Assembly: GCA_009746045.1 (NCBI GenBank)
Contig: RPFO01000677.1
Location: 1-28,765 of the forward strand
Direction of reading: 5' to 3'
Length of the DNA: 28,765 nt
DNA from: Mesostigma viride
Taxonomy: Eukaryota > Streptophyta > Mesostigmatophyceae > Mesostigmatales > Mesostigmataceae
Position 1 is the first letter of the stretch, and each line of letters opens with the position of its first letter. The translations under genes were made by a program, and so were the position numbers. Of this stretch, positions 8,560-21,000 are shown one piece after another. The notes under the pieces are model-generated. The model was not told the DNA's origin, did no database searches, and saw only the letters and a list, made by a program, of their open reading frames with translations.

Positions 8560-9745
8560 GCTCACAGACACGGTTCAGCAAGTGTTAGAAATCTAGGGAT
8601 GAGTGCCCTATTTGAGTATTTCGCCTTCTCACACCATGGTAAAAGCGTCATGCAGGGCGTGAAACTTAAACACGCGCCTCAAATTCTGCCTCGCAAACAT
8701 CACTTTGGGGCCTGCTTCGGGCATGTAAAAAGGGTATAGGGTAATTTGTTGTCATCCAAGGCGATGCCGACTGAGCACGACATCAATAAACAAGGCGCTC
8801 CACCCGAGAGATGACCTCGCAAACTGAGTTATCGCACGCGGGCATCACCCACTGCGACAGAGTTGTCATGGAACTAAGGAACTCTTGTGACGGTAGTAGT
8901 ACACTGACCGCTCAACGAGATAGAAAATAAGTCCCCACCAAATCATTTGCCCTCAGAGAGGCTCGGGCGGGGCGTGAAATTCGCCCAACATCACCATGCG
9001 CACGAATGAGTAACGGCCGCTTGTTAAGTACCTTTTCAATTTCCTCTACTCGTCCTGCATTGCAGGGACCCTGGTGCACGGAAAGACGGCACTCCACCCT
9101 GTCGTTGCCCGTGCCAAGATGAGAACTGGACAGACGGCATATCTTCTATTCAACGGATAGATGTGCAAAGTCCAGGTGTCGCATGGAAGGGAGGAAGTAG
9201 GAACACTGCGCCAGGCACGTCAAATAGAAGGATGCAGCATAGCCTAAAGAGCTACATTATCCAGGCTAGCCAAAAGAGCTATAGCAGAGTAGAAACTATA
9301 GTAGCAACTTAGAAGGAGAGGAGTACATGATTGACGAAACTCTGGCAGCTACGTGAAACTGATACATGCCACCTTTTTACATGGCATGATGGCAAGCAGG
9401 TTTCCTCCTTTTTCTTGAGAGCATTACTACTACCAAGAAACCCTCACAATGAACATCCACGACTAGGTGCGATGCACTACGAACATTTTGTAGAGCTGAA
9501 GAAGGCACAAAATAAACATATTTGCATCGAGGAAGGGGGGCCCGGGGAAGGGGACGCTGTTAAAACCCCCCCCCCCCCCCCCCATCCCCCCGCCGCCCCC
9601 TCCCTCTTCTGCCATGGTGTGCAACTGCAGTTTAGTACCAAGTAGAATAGGAGATGCGACCGACTGGTGGATTCCAGCACGATCTGCGTTGAAATTTCTA
9701 GTCACAATGTCGCATCGAATACCCGGTTTCGTGACAAATACTCAC
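8560..9745. other. region without a certain gene; homopolymer C run
   Basis: No gene is recognised. At 9534-9555 there is a G-rich stretch (GGGGGGCCCGGGGAAGGGG) and at 9566-9583 an unbroken run of 18 C followed by C-rich DNA, a likely site of length variation and secondary structure. A possible minus-strand exon after the acceptor-like CCCTGCAATGCAG (exon from about 9050 downwards, VEEIEKVLNKRPLLIRAH) is noted, but its phase does not join the exon at 9746-9838. Confidence 0.45.
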
Positions 9746-9838
9746 GTGTGACCGAGTGCCAACGAGAGTAACAGGTTTGGGTCCAGCTCGAGCAGCAGTT
9801 TCTCCAGTCCCCCTCGGGCAGCCGCCTCGCACAGCGTG
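9746..9838 (-). CDS. minus-strand exon, unidentified gene (second of two)
   Basis: On the minus strand a pyrimidine-containing acceptor (GCCGTCTGCAGAG) precedes the exon and GTGAGTATTT follows it. Read in the phase left by the exon at 10089-10206 it gives TLCEAAARGGLEKLLLEL followed by DPNLLLSLALGH, a strongly helical, Leu-rich sequence with good codon use. The acceptor has two AGs two bases apart (CAGAG); the second gives the matching phase. I cannot name the family. The next exon was not found in the 700 bases downstream. Confidence 0.55.
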
Positions 9839-10088
9839 CTCTGCAGACGGCAGAATTGGTAGGGCAGCCTGCCTACATGCCCACCGAGGGCATGGTTTAT
9901 TAGGCAAGGGTGGACTTACCGCAGGTCGGACGGGGAAATGGGGGGAAGAGAAGGGGGGAACGGAAGGGTAATTACGGGGGTAGGGGCGGGGGTGGGAGTG
10001 GGGGGCCATGTTAGGGCGCTATCAGCTCGTAAACCACCCCGTAAATTAAATGCTTGTCAGTGGCTTGTTTGGCAGGTAGGGAACTCAC

Positions 10089-10206
10089 CCGAGCGCTGTT
10101 AACATGGGTATTGCCTGCACCCCATTGGTAAGATTGATGAAATGCCTTGTATCCGTCAGCGATTCCTTCGCGTCGAGGTATTGGCGCGCAGGCACCGTGG
10201 GAACCG
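10089..10206 (-). CDS. minus-strand exon, unidentified gene (first of two)
   Basis: The acceptor AGTACTGCAG is followed by 118 nt reading VPTVPARQYLDAKESLTDTR then HFINLTNGVQAIPMLTAL, ending in phase 2 before GTGAGTTCCC, a strong GT donor. It joins in phase to the exon at 9746-9838 across a 250-base intron. The sequence has the look of a conserved globular protein, but I do not recognise it with confidence. The 5' part of the gene (higher coordinates) was not found. Its direction is divergent from the DEG7-like gene that starts 1.6 kb away. Confidence 0.55.
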
Positions 10207-11845
10207 CTGCAGTACTCTTGCTTAAGGATTCGGCGTGCCCGACATTACTGGGCGAGAACGATGTACAATTCAGAGGATGCTCCCAATGCCCACGCCTTCG
10301 GGCGGCTTTCACGGTTGCACGTGACGAAATTTTCCCGGCCAGGCGGGTCCCTGCCAACCTACATGGTGAAAAAGCCTTTGCTGGTTCGGCTATCGCAACC
10401 GCAGCCGTAATATGGTGGAAGTAATACCCAGAAACTTCCATCACAACCTACCTATAAAAAATAGACGCCGTCCAAACTCGCATGGACACCTATCGTACAT
10501 GCTCGGGCCATCTGTTCATCGCGCTACGTCAACAAACTGACATTTTTGTTATCTAGGGAGTTCATATTATTCGTAGCAATGCCCCCATCGCACGTAATTT
10601 GAAAACATTGGCGGATTTCAGGAAACTCCATCGACATATCTACTACAAAAGGAAACGTGGAAAGCGGAGACTAGATACGTTCCGTGAATTTCTGGGCTAC
10701 ATCTGTTTTTGCGATTGTGGTAGATCTGAAAAATGTTATTACAGATCTGGCCAATGTATGTAATAAATATAATAAATCCGGCCCTTGGTAGCCGGTATGT
10801 GATAACTATCTAAGCATATTGTAAGATATGATTGTGAAGGGGAAAATATATATAAACCTAAGCATATTATGTATAATTATGATGGGGAAAGCGTAAAGCC
10901 ATAGCCCATGAATACCAAGGGTGATGTTAACAAAAACTCAATGAGAATAAACCAGACAAGAACCTTGTGGCTTACCCTGGGCTTACAGGTTTTTTTTTCG
11001 GGGAAATCATGGGGGAAACCGGAACTGGGTATTTTTATTTACCAATGGGGCGGGAATGGGGATATCATTAGGTAAAAGGGGTACCAGTTAGCGGGTGGCT
11101 TACAGGTTTCATATCCGGCTCATGGGGTGCATGCCTGGTGAGTTGTTGTTGTTGTTGTTGTGTCCCACGCCGCACATGGGCAGCAGAGAATCTCTAGTGG
11201 CCGAGGGCCGGATATATATAGTATCGGTGGTACTATCTACTATGCCTGGTGAGTACAGGCAGCGCAGCCCGCGCAGGGCAGCGTACTGACTACTGACTGA
11301 CTGCGGAACCGCCCACACTACTGACTGACTGCGTGGGATACAAGTAACTAAAGCTGACTGACTGACTGACTGACTGTGCATGCGACTACGCGTATCTTAC
11401 GACGTGTAGCGGCTGGACGCTGCCAACAGGATGGGCGCGCGAGCGGCGAAGCTACCGAGGTTGCCACGTGCCCGCGTGTTCGTATTGAAAAAGGCACAAC
11501 ACTGACAGAGATGCAGTAATGCATAGCAGTCGTCACCATTTCGACACTGCCGACTTTTCTGGAGGTATACGTAACTCCACACGACCGGGGAGGGTTGCAC
11601 AAACTCCAATCTCCATCGCTTTATCATAAATGCAATGACCGGACACTAAGTTTGCTTGACTCTCGCAGGCAGCAGATGCTGCTCACTGCGAGGTTGCAAC
11701 GCTGCATTCGTGTCAGCAATCCCTTCTCTTGCCACGGTCCACGCCATATCCCGAGGCCCGTTGTACCTCACTTGTGTGGCTGGCGCGTAAGACATGCCGA
11801 CAAACTTGCGTTTAGTGCCCGTGGAATGCTGCCGTAGCACTTCGT
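10207..11845. other. intergenic stretch between divergent genes
   Basis: It contains an AT-rich part (10730-10880) with a twice-repeated AAGCATATT...ATGATTGTGAAGGGGAAA-like motif, a GTT microsatellite at about 11141-11160, and several ACTGACTGACTG tracts at 11287-11376. First exons and promoters of both flanking genes may lie here. None can be fixed from sequence. Confidence 0.5.
11287..11376. repeat. CTGA tetranucleotide tracts
   Basis: Three short (ACTG)n or (CTGA)n runs, the longest six units at about 11351-11376, interspersed with unique sequence. Confidence 0.7.
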
Positions 11846-12001
11846 ATGTCTGGAATCCATACGCGTAATGCCCCCGTGATGAACAGCCTCGATGGTAGCG
11901 GCGCCAGCTTTGCGGGCACCGGCCCTGATGAACCTCAGGAAGTTGACATCGGCAGCGTCAGCGGCGCAACCTCAGAGGATTGGAGGAAAGCTCTTGCGCA
12001 A
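11846..12001 (+). CDS. DEG7: DEG7-like exon 1
   Basis: The exon has 156 nt and 52 codons, ending [16 protein letters not shown] before the donor GTAAGG (12002), phase 0. The EDWRKAL helix just before the first beta strand is typical of this group. The region before residue 30 is variable and Gly/Ser/acid-rich. The ATG at 11879 is an alternative start. Confidence 0.8.
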
Positions 12002-12853
12002 GTAAGGCCGCTTTTATTTGGCAAGCTAGCAGTGTGCATTCGTACTGGTTGTGTGCAGCATATCTCATTCAGTCGTTGCGCAGGCAGCTGCAGATGAAAT
12101 CATTTACGGGCCGGGGCCGGGGCGCATGCCGCACAGAAGAGATCCGAGCCCCGCAAATGTCTAGTTATTCAGAACACGAGGCATTCGCATTCCCTTACAA
12201 CCATCCAAGCTCCCTACGTTTATTTAAATTCATTGTGCACAACGATCAATGTGCTTTGCAGGTGGTACCGTGCGTGGTCGTGCTCCGCGTGACGGCGGTT
12301 CGGGCATTCGACACAGAATCTGCCGGATCCAGCTATGCCACGGGTTTTGTGGTAGATAGAGCCCGCGGCCTGATCCTCACCAATCGACATGTTGTGAAGC
12401 CTGGTCAGTCATTTAGGGTTTAGGGTTTTCCATCCTCGAGTTACTGGGGTCTTCACTTGTAATGATGGCGTCGGTTTTCGTTCTCGACAGCACTTGTGGC
12501 TAATGATTAACTGCTTGCATTAGCACTTATTGTTGTTCTTATCCTCCAGACAGGTTTCAACCTGTCTCGTCGCTGCCTGCACGCCTCAGATGATTGCCAT
12601 GACATCTGTTTGTATATATTTGTGCATAGCAATGGATAGCTCAGCCTTCTGCACCCTATCCATGCCTTCCTCCTTTGGTCGCATTCATTATCATATGAGC
12701 TGCTTGTGACAGATGCGTGTGGTAAGTTACCGTTGACATCGCCATGCATACACCAAAGACTAGCAGCTTTTTTGTTGGCACGATGCATGTTTTTGTTGAT
12801 ACTGGAGGCGCATACACAAAATGTCAGTAACAGTAGCAGTGACAGTAGCAGGG

Positions 12854-12915
<62 letters not shown>

Positions 12916-15052
12916 AGGCGCAGGCACAGGCCCAGGCGCAGGCGCAGGCGCAGGCGCAGGCGCACGCGCAGGCGCAGGCGCAGGCGCAGGCGCAGGCGCA
13001 GGCGCAGGCGCAGGCGCAGGCGCAGGCGCAAGTCGCAAGTCGCAGTTCGCAGTCGCAGTCGCAGTCGCAGTCGCAGTCGCAGTCGCAGTCGCAGTCGCAG
13101 TCGCAGTCGCAGTGGCAGTCGCAGTCGCAGTCGCAGTCGCAGTTGCAGTGACAGTGACAGTGATTATTGACAGTGACAGTGACAGTGACAGTGACAGTGA
13201 CAGTGATTATTGACAGTGACAGTGACAGTGACAGTGACAGTGACGGTGACGGTGACGGTGACGGTGACGGTGACGGTGACGGTGACGGTGACGGTGACGG
13301 TGACGGTGACGGTGACGGTGACGGTGACGGTGACGGTGACGGTGACGGTGACGGTGACGGTGACGGTGACGGTGACGGTGACGGTAACAGTGACAGTGAC
13401 AGTGACAGTGACAGTGACAGTGACAGTGACAGTGACAGTGACAGTGACAGTGACTGTGACTGTGACAGTGACTGTGACTGTGACTGTGACTGTGACAGTG
13501 ACTGTGACTGTGACTGTGACTGTGACAGTGACAGTTGGTTGCTGATGGCACCCCAGCAGCTATATATGTCGTACAACCGTTGGCATGGTACCCTACCATG
13601 CATGGAGGGATTGCCTTGCGAAGCTAATGAATGGTACCGTCTGGTCACTCTACTGGTCACTGCAAACCTTTGGCGGTTGCTTGGGGAAGCCGTAGTTCAT
13701 GGAGGGTGGGTCGACCTGTCACAGCAACAGCGTGGTGCCCCCCATCCCTGTTAGCTGCATGAAAATGTAGGGGAAACAGAGCGTGCCTACAGGACTAGCC
13801 TGGCTGCTGAAGTAACGAAACAGAGCTTACCTACAGGACTAGCCTGGCTGCGAAAGTAACGAAACAGAGCTTGACTACGGGAGCAAAAGTAGTGAAAGAA
13901 AGCGTGCTGTTTGCCAGCAAACTATCGTGTGCAGAACGATGGGGCCTTTGTCTCAAACCCAAGGAGGAGAGTCAGCACTTCAACTACCGTCTACCATATA
14001 CATCTGCCAGCTCCCATTGGGTATTCGTCCTCCTCGCTTTCCTTGTTATCATGCGACTATCAGACGACTATAATACGACTATAATAGGACTATCATACGA
14101 CATAGACTATCATGCAACTATCATAGGACTAACATATTACGACTATCATACGACTATCATACGACATAGACTATCATGCGACTATCATACGACTATCATA
14201 CGACTCTACAACTATCATAGGACTATCATGCGACTATCATACGACTATCATACGACTATCATATGACTATCATGCGACTATCATAGGACTATCATGCGAC
14301 TATCATGCGACTATAATAATACTATCATACGACTATCACACGACTATCATAGGACTATCACACGACTTTCATACGACTATCACACGACTATCACACGACT
14401 ATCATACAACTATCACACGACTATTACACGACTATCATACGACTATCATACGACTACTACTATTCTCAAGGCGTTTTTCTGGCACTACTTTCTGTGCCGC
14501 GGGATGTTGGCTCACGCGGCCTGGTGAGATGTGATAAAAGATTTGCACTCTTCAGAGTCTTATTTGGACCTAGAAGTATGGCATGGCTTGGGTGATGACT
14601 GACAAGCCCTGTTGATGGTGGCTCTATTGAGGGTGATTCCTGGCGGTAATGGTACTTCCATTGAGGGTGATTCTTCATACGATGTAGCGGGAGAGGGATC
14701 GCAGTTGTTGCTGACAACTGGACCCTCCTTGCCGTTAGCAACAAACGCCCTGTTCACGCCACAGTGTTTTTTAGCTTAACCGTCTAGGTCTCGCTTTGAA
14801 CGTTTGCCAGCCATAATTTTACCGTACAAGGCTATACATGTATTTCCACCTCCATTCGTCTCCATCATCCTGAACGATTTGACAAATGCGGATAGAATAG
14901 CGGCAGGCTTGAGCTGACGGTCCGGATTTTGCAGATTTCTGGCATGCGCTCGTTGTCATGTTGCATTTCCCTCTTTGTATATGTGTATTCCACTCCTCCC
15001 TGCCTTGTGCCTCCCTCCCTCCTACCCTCCTACCTACATGTTCACACACACA

Positions 15053-15083
<31 letters not shown>

Positions 15084-18000
15084 ACACACCAACACACACA
15101 CACGTGCCTGCCCGCCTGCCCGCCTGCCCGCCCGCCGGCCTACCCACCCACCCAACTACCTACCTACCTACCTACCTACCTACCTACCTACCTACCTACC
15201 TACCTACCCCTACCTACCTACCTACCTACCTACCTACCTACCTACACCTACTACCTACCTACCTACCTACCTACCTACCTACTACCTACCTACTACCTAC
15301 CTACCCCCCCCCACACCACACAGCCACCACCCACCCACCCACCCACCACCCACCCACCCACCCACCCCCCACCCACCACCACCCACCCACCCACCACCCA
15401 CCCACCCACCCACCCACCCCACCCACCCACCACCCCCACCCACCCACCCACCCACCCCCACCCACCCACCCCCACCCACCCACCCCCACCCACCACCCAC
15501 CCACCCACCCACCCACCACCACCCACCCACACCCACCCACCACCCACCACCACCACCCACACCCACCCACCCACCCACCACCCACCCACCCACCCACCAC
15601 CCACCCACCCACCCACCCACCACCCACCCACACCCACCCACCCACACCACCCACCACCCACCCACCACCACCCACCCACCACCACCCACCCACCCACCAC
15701 CACCCACCACCCACCCACCCACCCACCCACCCACCCACCCACCCACCCCCACCCACCCACCACCACCCACCCACCCACCCACCCACCCACCCACCCACCC
15801 ACCCACCCACCCACCCACCCACCCACCCACCACCCACCCACCCACCTACCTACCTACCTACCTACCCTACCTACCTACCCACCCACCTACCTACCTATAC
15901 ATACATACATACATACATACATACATACATACATACATACATACATACATACATACATACATACATACATACATACATACATACATACATACATACATAC
16001 ATACATACATACATACATACATACATACATACATACATACATACATACATACATACATACATACATACATACATACATACCTCATTACGACATTTGGTGC
16101 AAAACATCACGACCGTATCAAGGCCTGCTCTGTCGCTGGTCACCGTATTGTTCTGTGTCGCTGGTCACTATTTCGTGGTATTGCTTCTCAGTGGGGCAGC
16201 ATCGTCTGGTTGCAACTTGTGACGTCACGATGTAGTAATCATGACGCCCACTTCAATGAAAGAACAATGGTGCCCGCTGCAATATAATGACCATGATGCC
16301 CGCTGCAACCAATTAACAACGATGCCCACTGTGATACGACCACAGGTCCGGTGGTGGCGGAGGCCATGTTCCTCAACCGCGAGGAGATCCCTGTGCTGCC
16401 CGTCTACCGTGACCCCGTAAGTCGTGGCCCCTGGCACGCCCCTTCACACTCATAGCCCCCGTAGGTCTCGTGCCCCTCTACAATGAGCCTGCGAAGATCA
16501 TGCCCCTCTAGCGCTACCCCAGGAGCTGCCCCTCGCATGCCCCGTCACAATGACCCCTTGAATCGCCACTGCCGTGCCCGCGTACTAGTCCATAACCCTC
16601 CGCAACCATCGCCCTGCGCAACCATGGTGACGCGTACTAGTCCATGACCCTCCGCAACCATCGTGACAAGCGTTCTGTGTCCACAACAAGTCTGCAACGC
16701 ACCGCGTCATCAATCGCATGCCGGAGACGCCTGCGCCAACCATCATGTTTGCATGGTTTGGTCTCATTTCTTTTGTTTGGTTGCATCAAACGGTCGTGTC
16801 GCATCGTAGCACGGTCATGCAGTTCCGCATAGCATCGCCAGGTGGCCAATAGGCGGAGGTTAAGGGTATACAGGCGGGGAGCTACGCCACAGATTGGTTT
16901 GTGCCTATGACTGAGTGAAGCAGTCTACCTGCTAATTATCATGCACTGGGTGGGTGCCACATGATGTGGAGCTCTTAGAAATGCCAAATGGTGCATTGTG
17001 TGGTTAAGAATACAGTAGTGGTATGTATGTATACTACAATATTCTACTATAATATATTACTATATTACCACAGTAATATATATGATGTGGATAAAAATCT
17101 TGCAGATAAAAGCAGCTGACGGGGCTCTGGCGTGGTTGGGACGCGCAACTTACAAAGTCCTATGGATTTCTGGCCTGCGCTGGTTGTCTCCGTGATACAG
17201 CTGTGATTGTCGAACCACTGTTGGACGGTTCTGAACCTAGTTGTGGGCCTTTGAGACCATGTACCCTCGACCCCGCCTGCAATGCAGCCTGTTTTCTCCT
17301 CGCACCGCACGGTGCCAGCTGTCATGCAGCCTCCACCGCCATCACGCCCACCACCGCCACTGCCCACTGCGATGTCGTTGCGATAATCTTGTTCTGCTGC
17401 CACCATTACCCCCACCACAGCCACGCCCACCACCGGCGCTGCCCACTGCGATATCGTTGCGATAATCTTGTTCTGCTGCCACCATTACCCGCACCCAGCC
17501 ACGCCCACCACCGCCGCTGCCCCTGCGATAACGTTGCGATAATGTTGTACTGCCGCCACCATTACCCCCGCCGCAGCCACGCCCACCACCGCCACTGCCG
17601 TGGCTGCCGCTGCAGGTCGCATTGCTAGGAGCATATGTGTATTTTTTGCTCGTTGCTCACAATCCGCATGAAATGTCGCTGTGCCTTCGGGAGCCTACGC
17701 ATGCCACGCAAATGACTCCAGGTTCAGGGGGCTCAAATGCATGTATAGTATACGCTGCATACGCTTGTGTGTGCCTGTGCCCGTGCCTGTGCCTGTTGGG
17801 ACTCTGCCTGTTGGGACTTTGCATGTATTGTGGGGCTGTGCATGTGCGGTGCATGCCGTTGGTTTCAGGCACGAACCCCACCTAGTACACATACAGTTAT
17901 CTAGGCACAGTTTTCTATAGGCACAGCTGTCTGCGCTCCATTGTTTGCGCATGCGCGTGCCAGTTGCATGCGCGTGCCGTCAGCTTCTTCCACTCCGTTG

Positions 18001-21000
18001 CTTTTGTCTTATCGCCATGGGAATCTGCGTGCGCTTGTTCGGACCTAAATGTGTGTGTCAGTTGCATGTCTTTGGCTTCATCGTGGTAGGTTGCTCACAT
18101 GGCACCTAATACCCTTGTGTGTCTTGCGTTGTACCTGTATACCATCCCCCTGCCAGGTGCATGACTTTGGCTTCTTCCGCTTTGACCCGAACGCGCTCCA
18201 GTTCATGGACTGCTCCGAGGTGTTGCTGCGCCCCGAGTCGGCCGCCGTGGGCCTGGAGGTGCGCGTCGTGGGCAACGACAGCGGGGAGAAGGTGTCCATC
18301 CTGGCAGGGACGATCGCCCGCCTGGACAGGGACGCGCCGTCGTACAGCTCGTGAGTGGGCCTGGGGACTAGACTTTTAGGGGGCTCGGGTTTGACTTACA
18401 AGGGCCTGTGGGATCATGTGAAGTAGCCTTGGACAAGTTTTGAGCAGGCCTGGAAGCCACCCTTTAGCTTGCGGATGAACTAGTTTTATGTAGGTTTTAA
18501 ATGCATGCGGGTGTGGGAACCAATCTCACTCATGCCACCGCTCATGCCACCGCTCATGCCACCGCACATGCCACCGCTCATGCCACCGATCATGCCACCG
18601 CTCATGCCACCGCTCATGCCACCGCCCCTCTACTAAGGTTTCGTTTGTCCTGTTTTCTGGCATCCAAACTGCGCTCTCTCTGTTCCTCGTTTCCTGCCGC
18701 CATTTTCCCACTTTTCCTCTACCCACTTTCCCCACCATGCCTCCCAGCTGCTCCTCGCTCCCTTCCCCTGCCCACGCCCATGTCCACAATATGGTAGACA
18801 CAGATGGCCAGTGCTAATCTGCGGTGCTGGGAAGGGAACAACATCCAAGGTGGTGATCTCTGGTAGTCAGGCCCTCTGTTCCAGTATTTACCTGTCTGGG
18901 TATCCAAAACTGGGTACCCTGTGTTCCCTACTATCTCACTATTTGGTACAGTTCAGCGTGTACTTACCTATAGTATCTGACCCGGCGTCCCATAATATCT
19001 TATCTGGCTGCTTGATCGATTCGTCGTCTTCGACCGCATCTACAGCCGTGCCCTTGGATACGGTATCTGGTCCTCTGACCCGGCCATGTAATGGATCGGA
19101 TATTATGGCAATATTATGATGGATTGGGACAGTGTGTCCTGCCCTTCCCCAAACAGTTGGCTCCCCCAGTCGGTGTCACCCGAATGGCCCCTGGCCCTGG
19201 GTCTGGCAACTACTGTGTCTGGCCATCTGCCCGGGAGGGGGGGTCTCAGTTTGTCACGGTTATGGCTAACTGTCCCCCGGTCTCGTTGTGTATAGGGGTC
19301 GAAGGTTCCTTTACTGTTACCCACGTGACGCAGTCTACATTATTATTAATAAATAAATGCCTAACTGTTGTGCGGCGGGCCTTGTCCGGCCCTGGTTTTG
19401 ATAGGACAGCGTATCGGACAGCCATGGCCACCCTGGTGGCCTACGCAGAACTGTAAGGCCCAGCCAGTGTCGTGACACCTATTTGTTTTAATTCAATGTG
19501 GGCCATTTCGACTACACAAGTCCCTGGGCAACCCTCTCCATCCAGCGGCATGCCATCGCGATCCTGTGATTATCTCATGCCCCACTGGCCACTGGCTCAC
19601 TTCCAGCTGGATGCATTTTAGACTGGTCTTTGAACTTCCAGTATGGGTTCTTGCTGAGGTCACGTGCCACGTTGGGAATGCCCTGCTGTGACGCAGTCAT
19701 CATGATCATGCATATAACTATGTATAATGTATAATGTATGATGTACATATGATGTATGATGTATGATGTATAATGTATAATGTATAATGTATAATGTATA
19801 ATGTATAATGTATAATGTATAATGTATAATGTATAATGTATAATGTATAATGTATAATGTATAATGTATAATGTATAATGTATAATGTATAATGTATAAT
19901 GTATAATGTATAATGTATAATGTATAATGTATAATGCATGACGTATAATGCATAATGTATAATGCATAATAACGTATAATGTATCATGGTGCACACGTGT
20001 ATGTATTATCTGGGTACAATTTTACATGCTCAAACACGCCGGCTGACCTTAGGAACGTTTTTGGATGATGGTTGCACCTCTTCAATGGGACAAATTATGT
20101 GTGCTGTCGCAGGGAGGGGTACAACGACTTCAACACGTTCTACCTGCAGGTGGGTGCCTTGTGGAGCTGCGCTAGGGTTAGGCTGCCTCGGTAACGTGGG
20201 CACGATGCGACTGTCGGATCCCTGTAAACTTGCAAGGAATTACCATAGACCTGCCTTGGCATCCCAGCAGGACTGACTTGCCATAGGTCCTAGCAGCATC
20301 CAGAACCCTGGCAGCACCCTCTTAACCACGGTGGTGTTTGATGCCCGCGAGCTAGGTATTCAGAGACCAAAAGAGGGTGACAGGACAACAGTTAGCGGTA
20401 CACTCATCGAGAGCTGATGTGCCTCTGTCGCTCCTCGATGCTGGCAGCTGTCACACCGTTGCCTGCGTGCGTCTGGTTTTTAACGGGCCACTGTATCTGC
20501 CTGGGAGTGGCCGCCAGGTGGCAGGCATCCCATCTGTTACATATTATTTGGCCGGTTTGATTGCACGGCTTCCTTGTAGGCTGGCAAGCATGGGCGGGTT
20601 GGCATCCCACAATTCATTAGCACAATTCCTGACGGGGTAGGAATGGAGCGGGCGACTGACGCTGCATGCTCATGCAGGGGCCATGGTGTAGCTTTACGAA
20701 ACAGTCAGTTGAGCAGATGTGTGAACGAGTAAGTAGTCCCACCGGCTTTTACTCTTCGAATGAGAGAAGCTGGTAGGGTGTCCTCCTACAGCAGGCCTTC
20801 CTTGTGCATAAGAGCACCTTCTTTTGCATTTCGCTCGTTTATTACCAGTCCACTCGCACTGACAGACATACACACGCGCATACGCACACACACGCGCACA
20901 CACACACATACGCGCAAATTCGCACACATACGCACACCCCGCTGGTCCCTGCAGGCGGCCTCAGGGACCAAGGGAGGCTCCAGCGGCTCCCCCGTGATCG

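Noticed and set aside
8912-9097. Minus-strand exon candidate reading VEEIEKVLNKRPLLIRAH
   Set aside because: An acceptor-like CAATGCAG precedes it, but joining it in phase to the exon at 9746-9838 gives an early stop. Kept only as a note.
11646-11840. Minus-strand ORF of 64 aa starting a few bases from the DEG7 ATG
   Set aside because: It has a possible donor after its first 23 codons but no following exon, and its start would nearly coincide with the opposite gene's start.
12824-13660. Minus-strand ORF of 278 aa rich in Ser-Gln, Ser-Pro and Ala-Cys
   Set aside because: It is a by-product of the hexanucleotide array; it follows unit changes exactly and has no non-repeat domain.
14929-16287. 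Three overlapping His/Pro/Thr-rich ORFs of 415-452 aa on the plus strand
   Set aside because: They are the translation of (CCTA)n, (CCCA)n and (CATA)n in all three frames, lying within intron 2 of the DEG7-like gene.
19768-19936. Array of TATAAT promoters
   Set aside because: TATAAT is the bacterial -10 word but here only part of a 7-bp satellite in a nuclear intron.
19575-19994. Minus-strand ORFs rich in Tyr, Ile and His (92-139 aa)
   Set aside because: They come from the (TATAATG)n array, which cycles every 21 bases in each frame.
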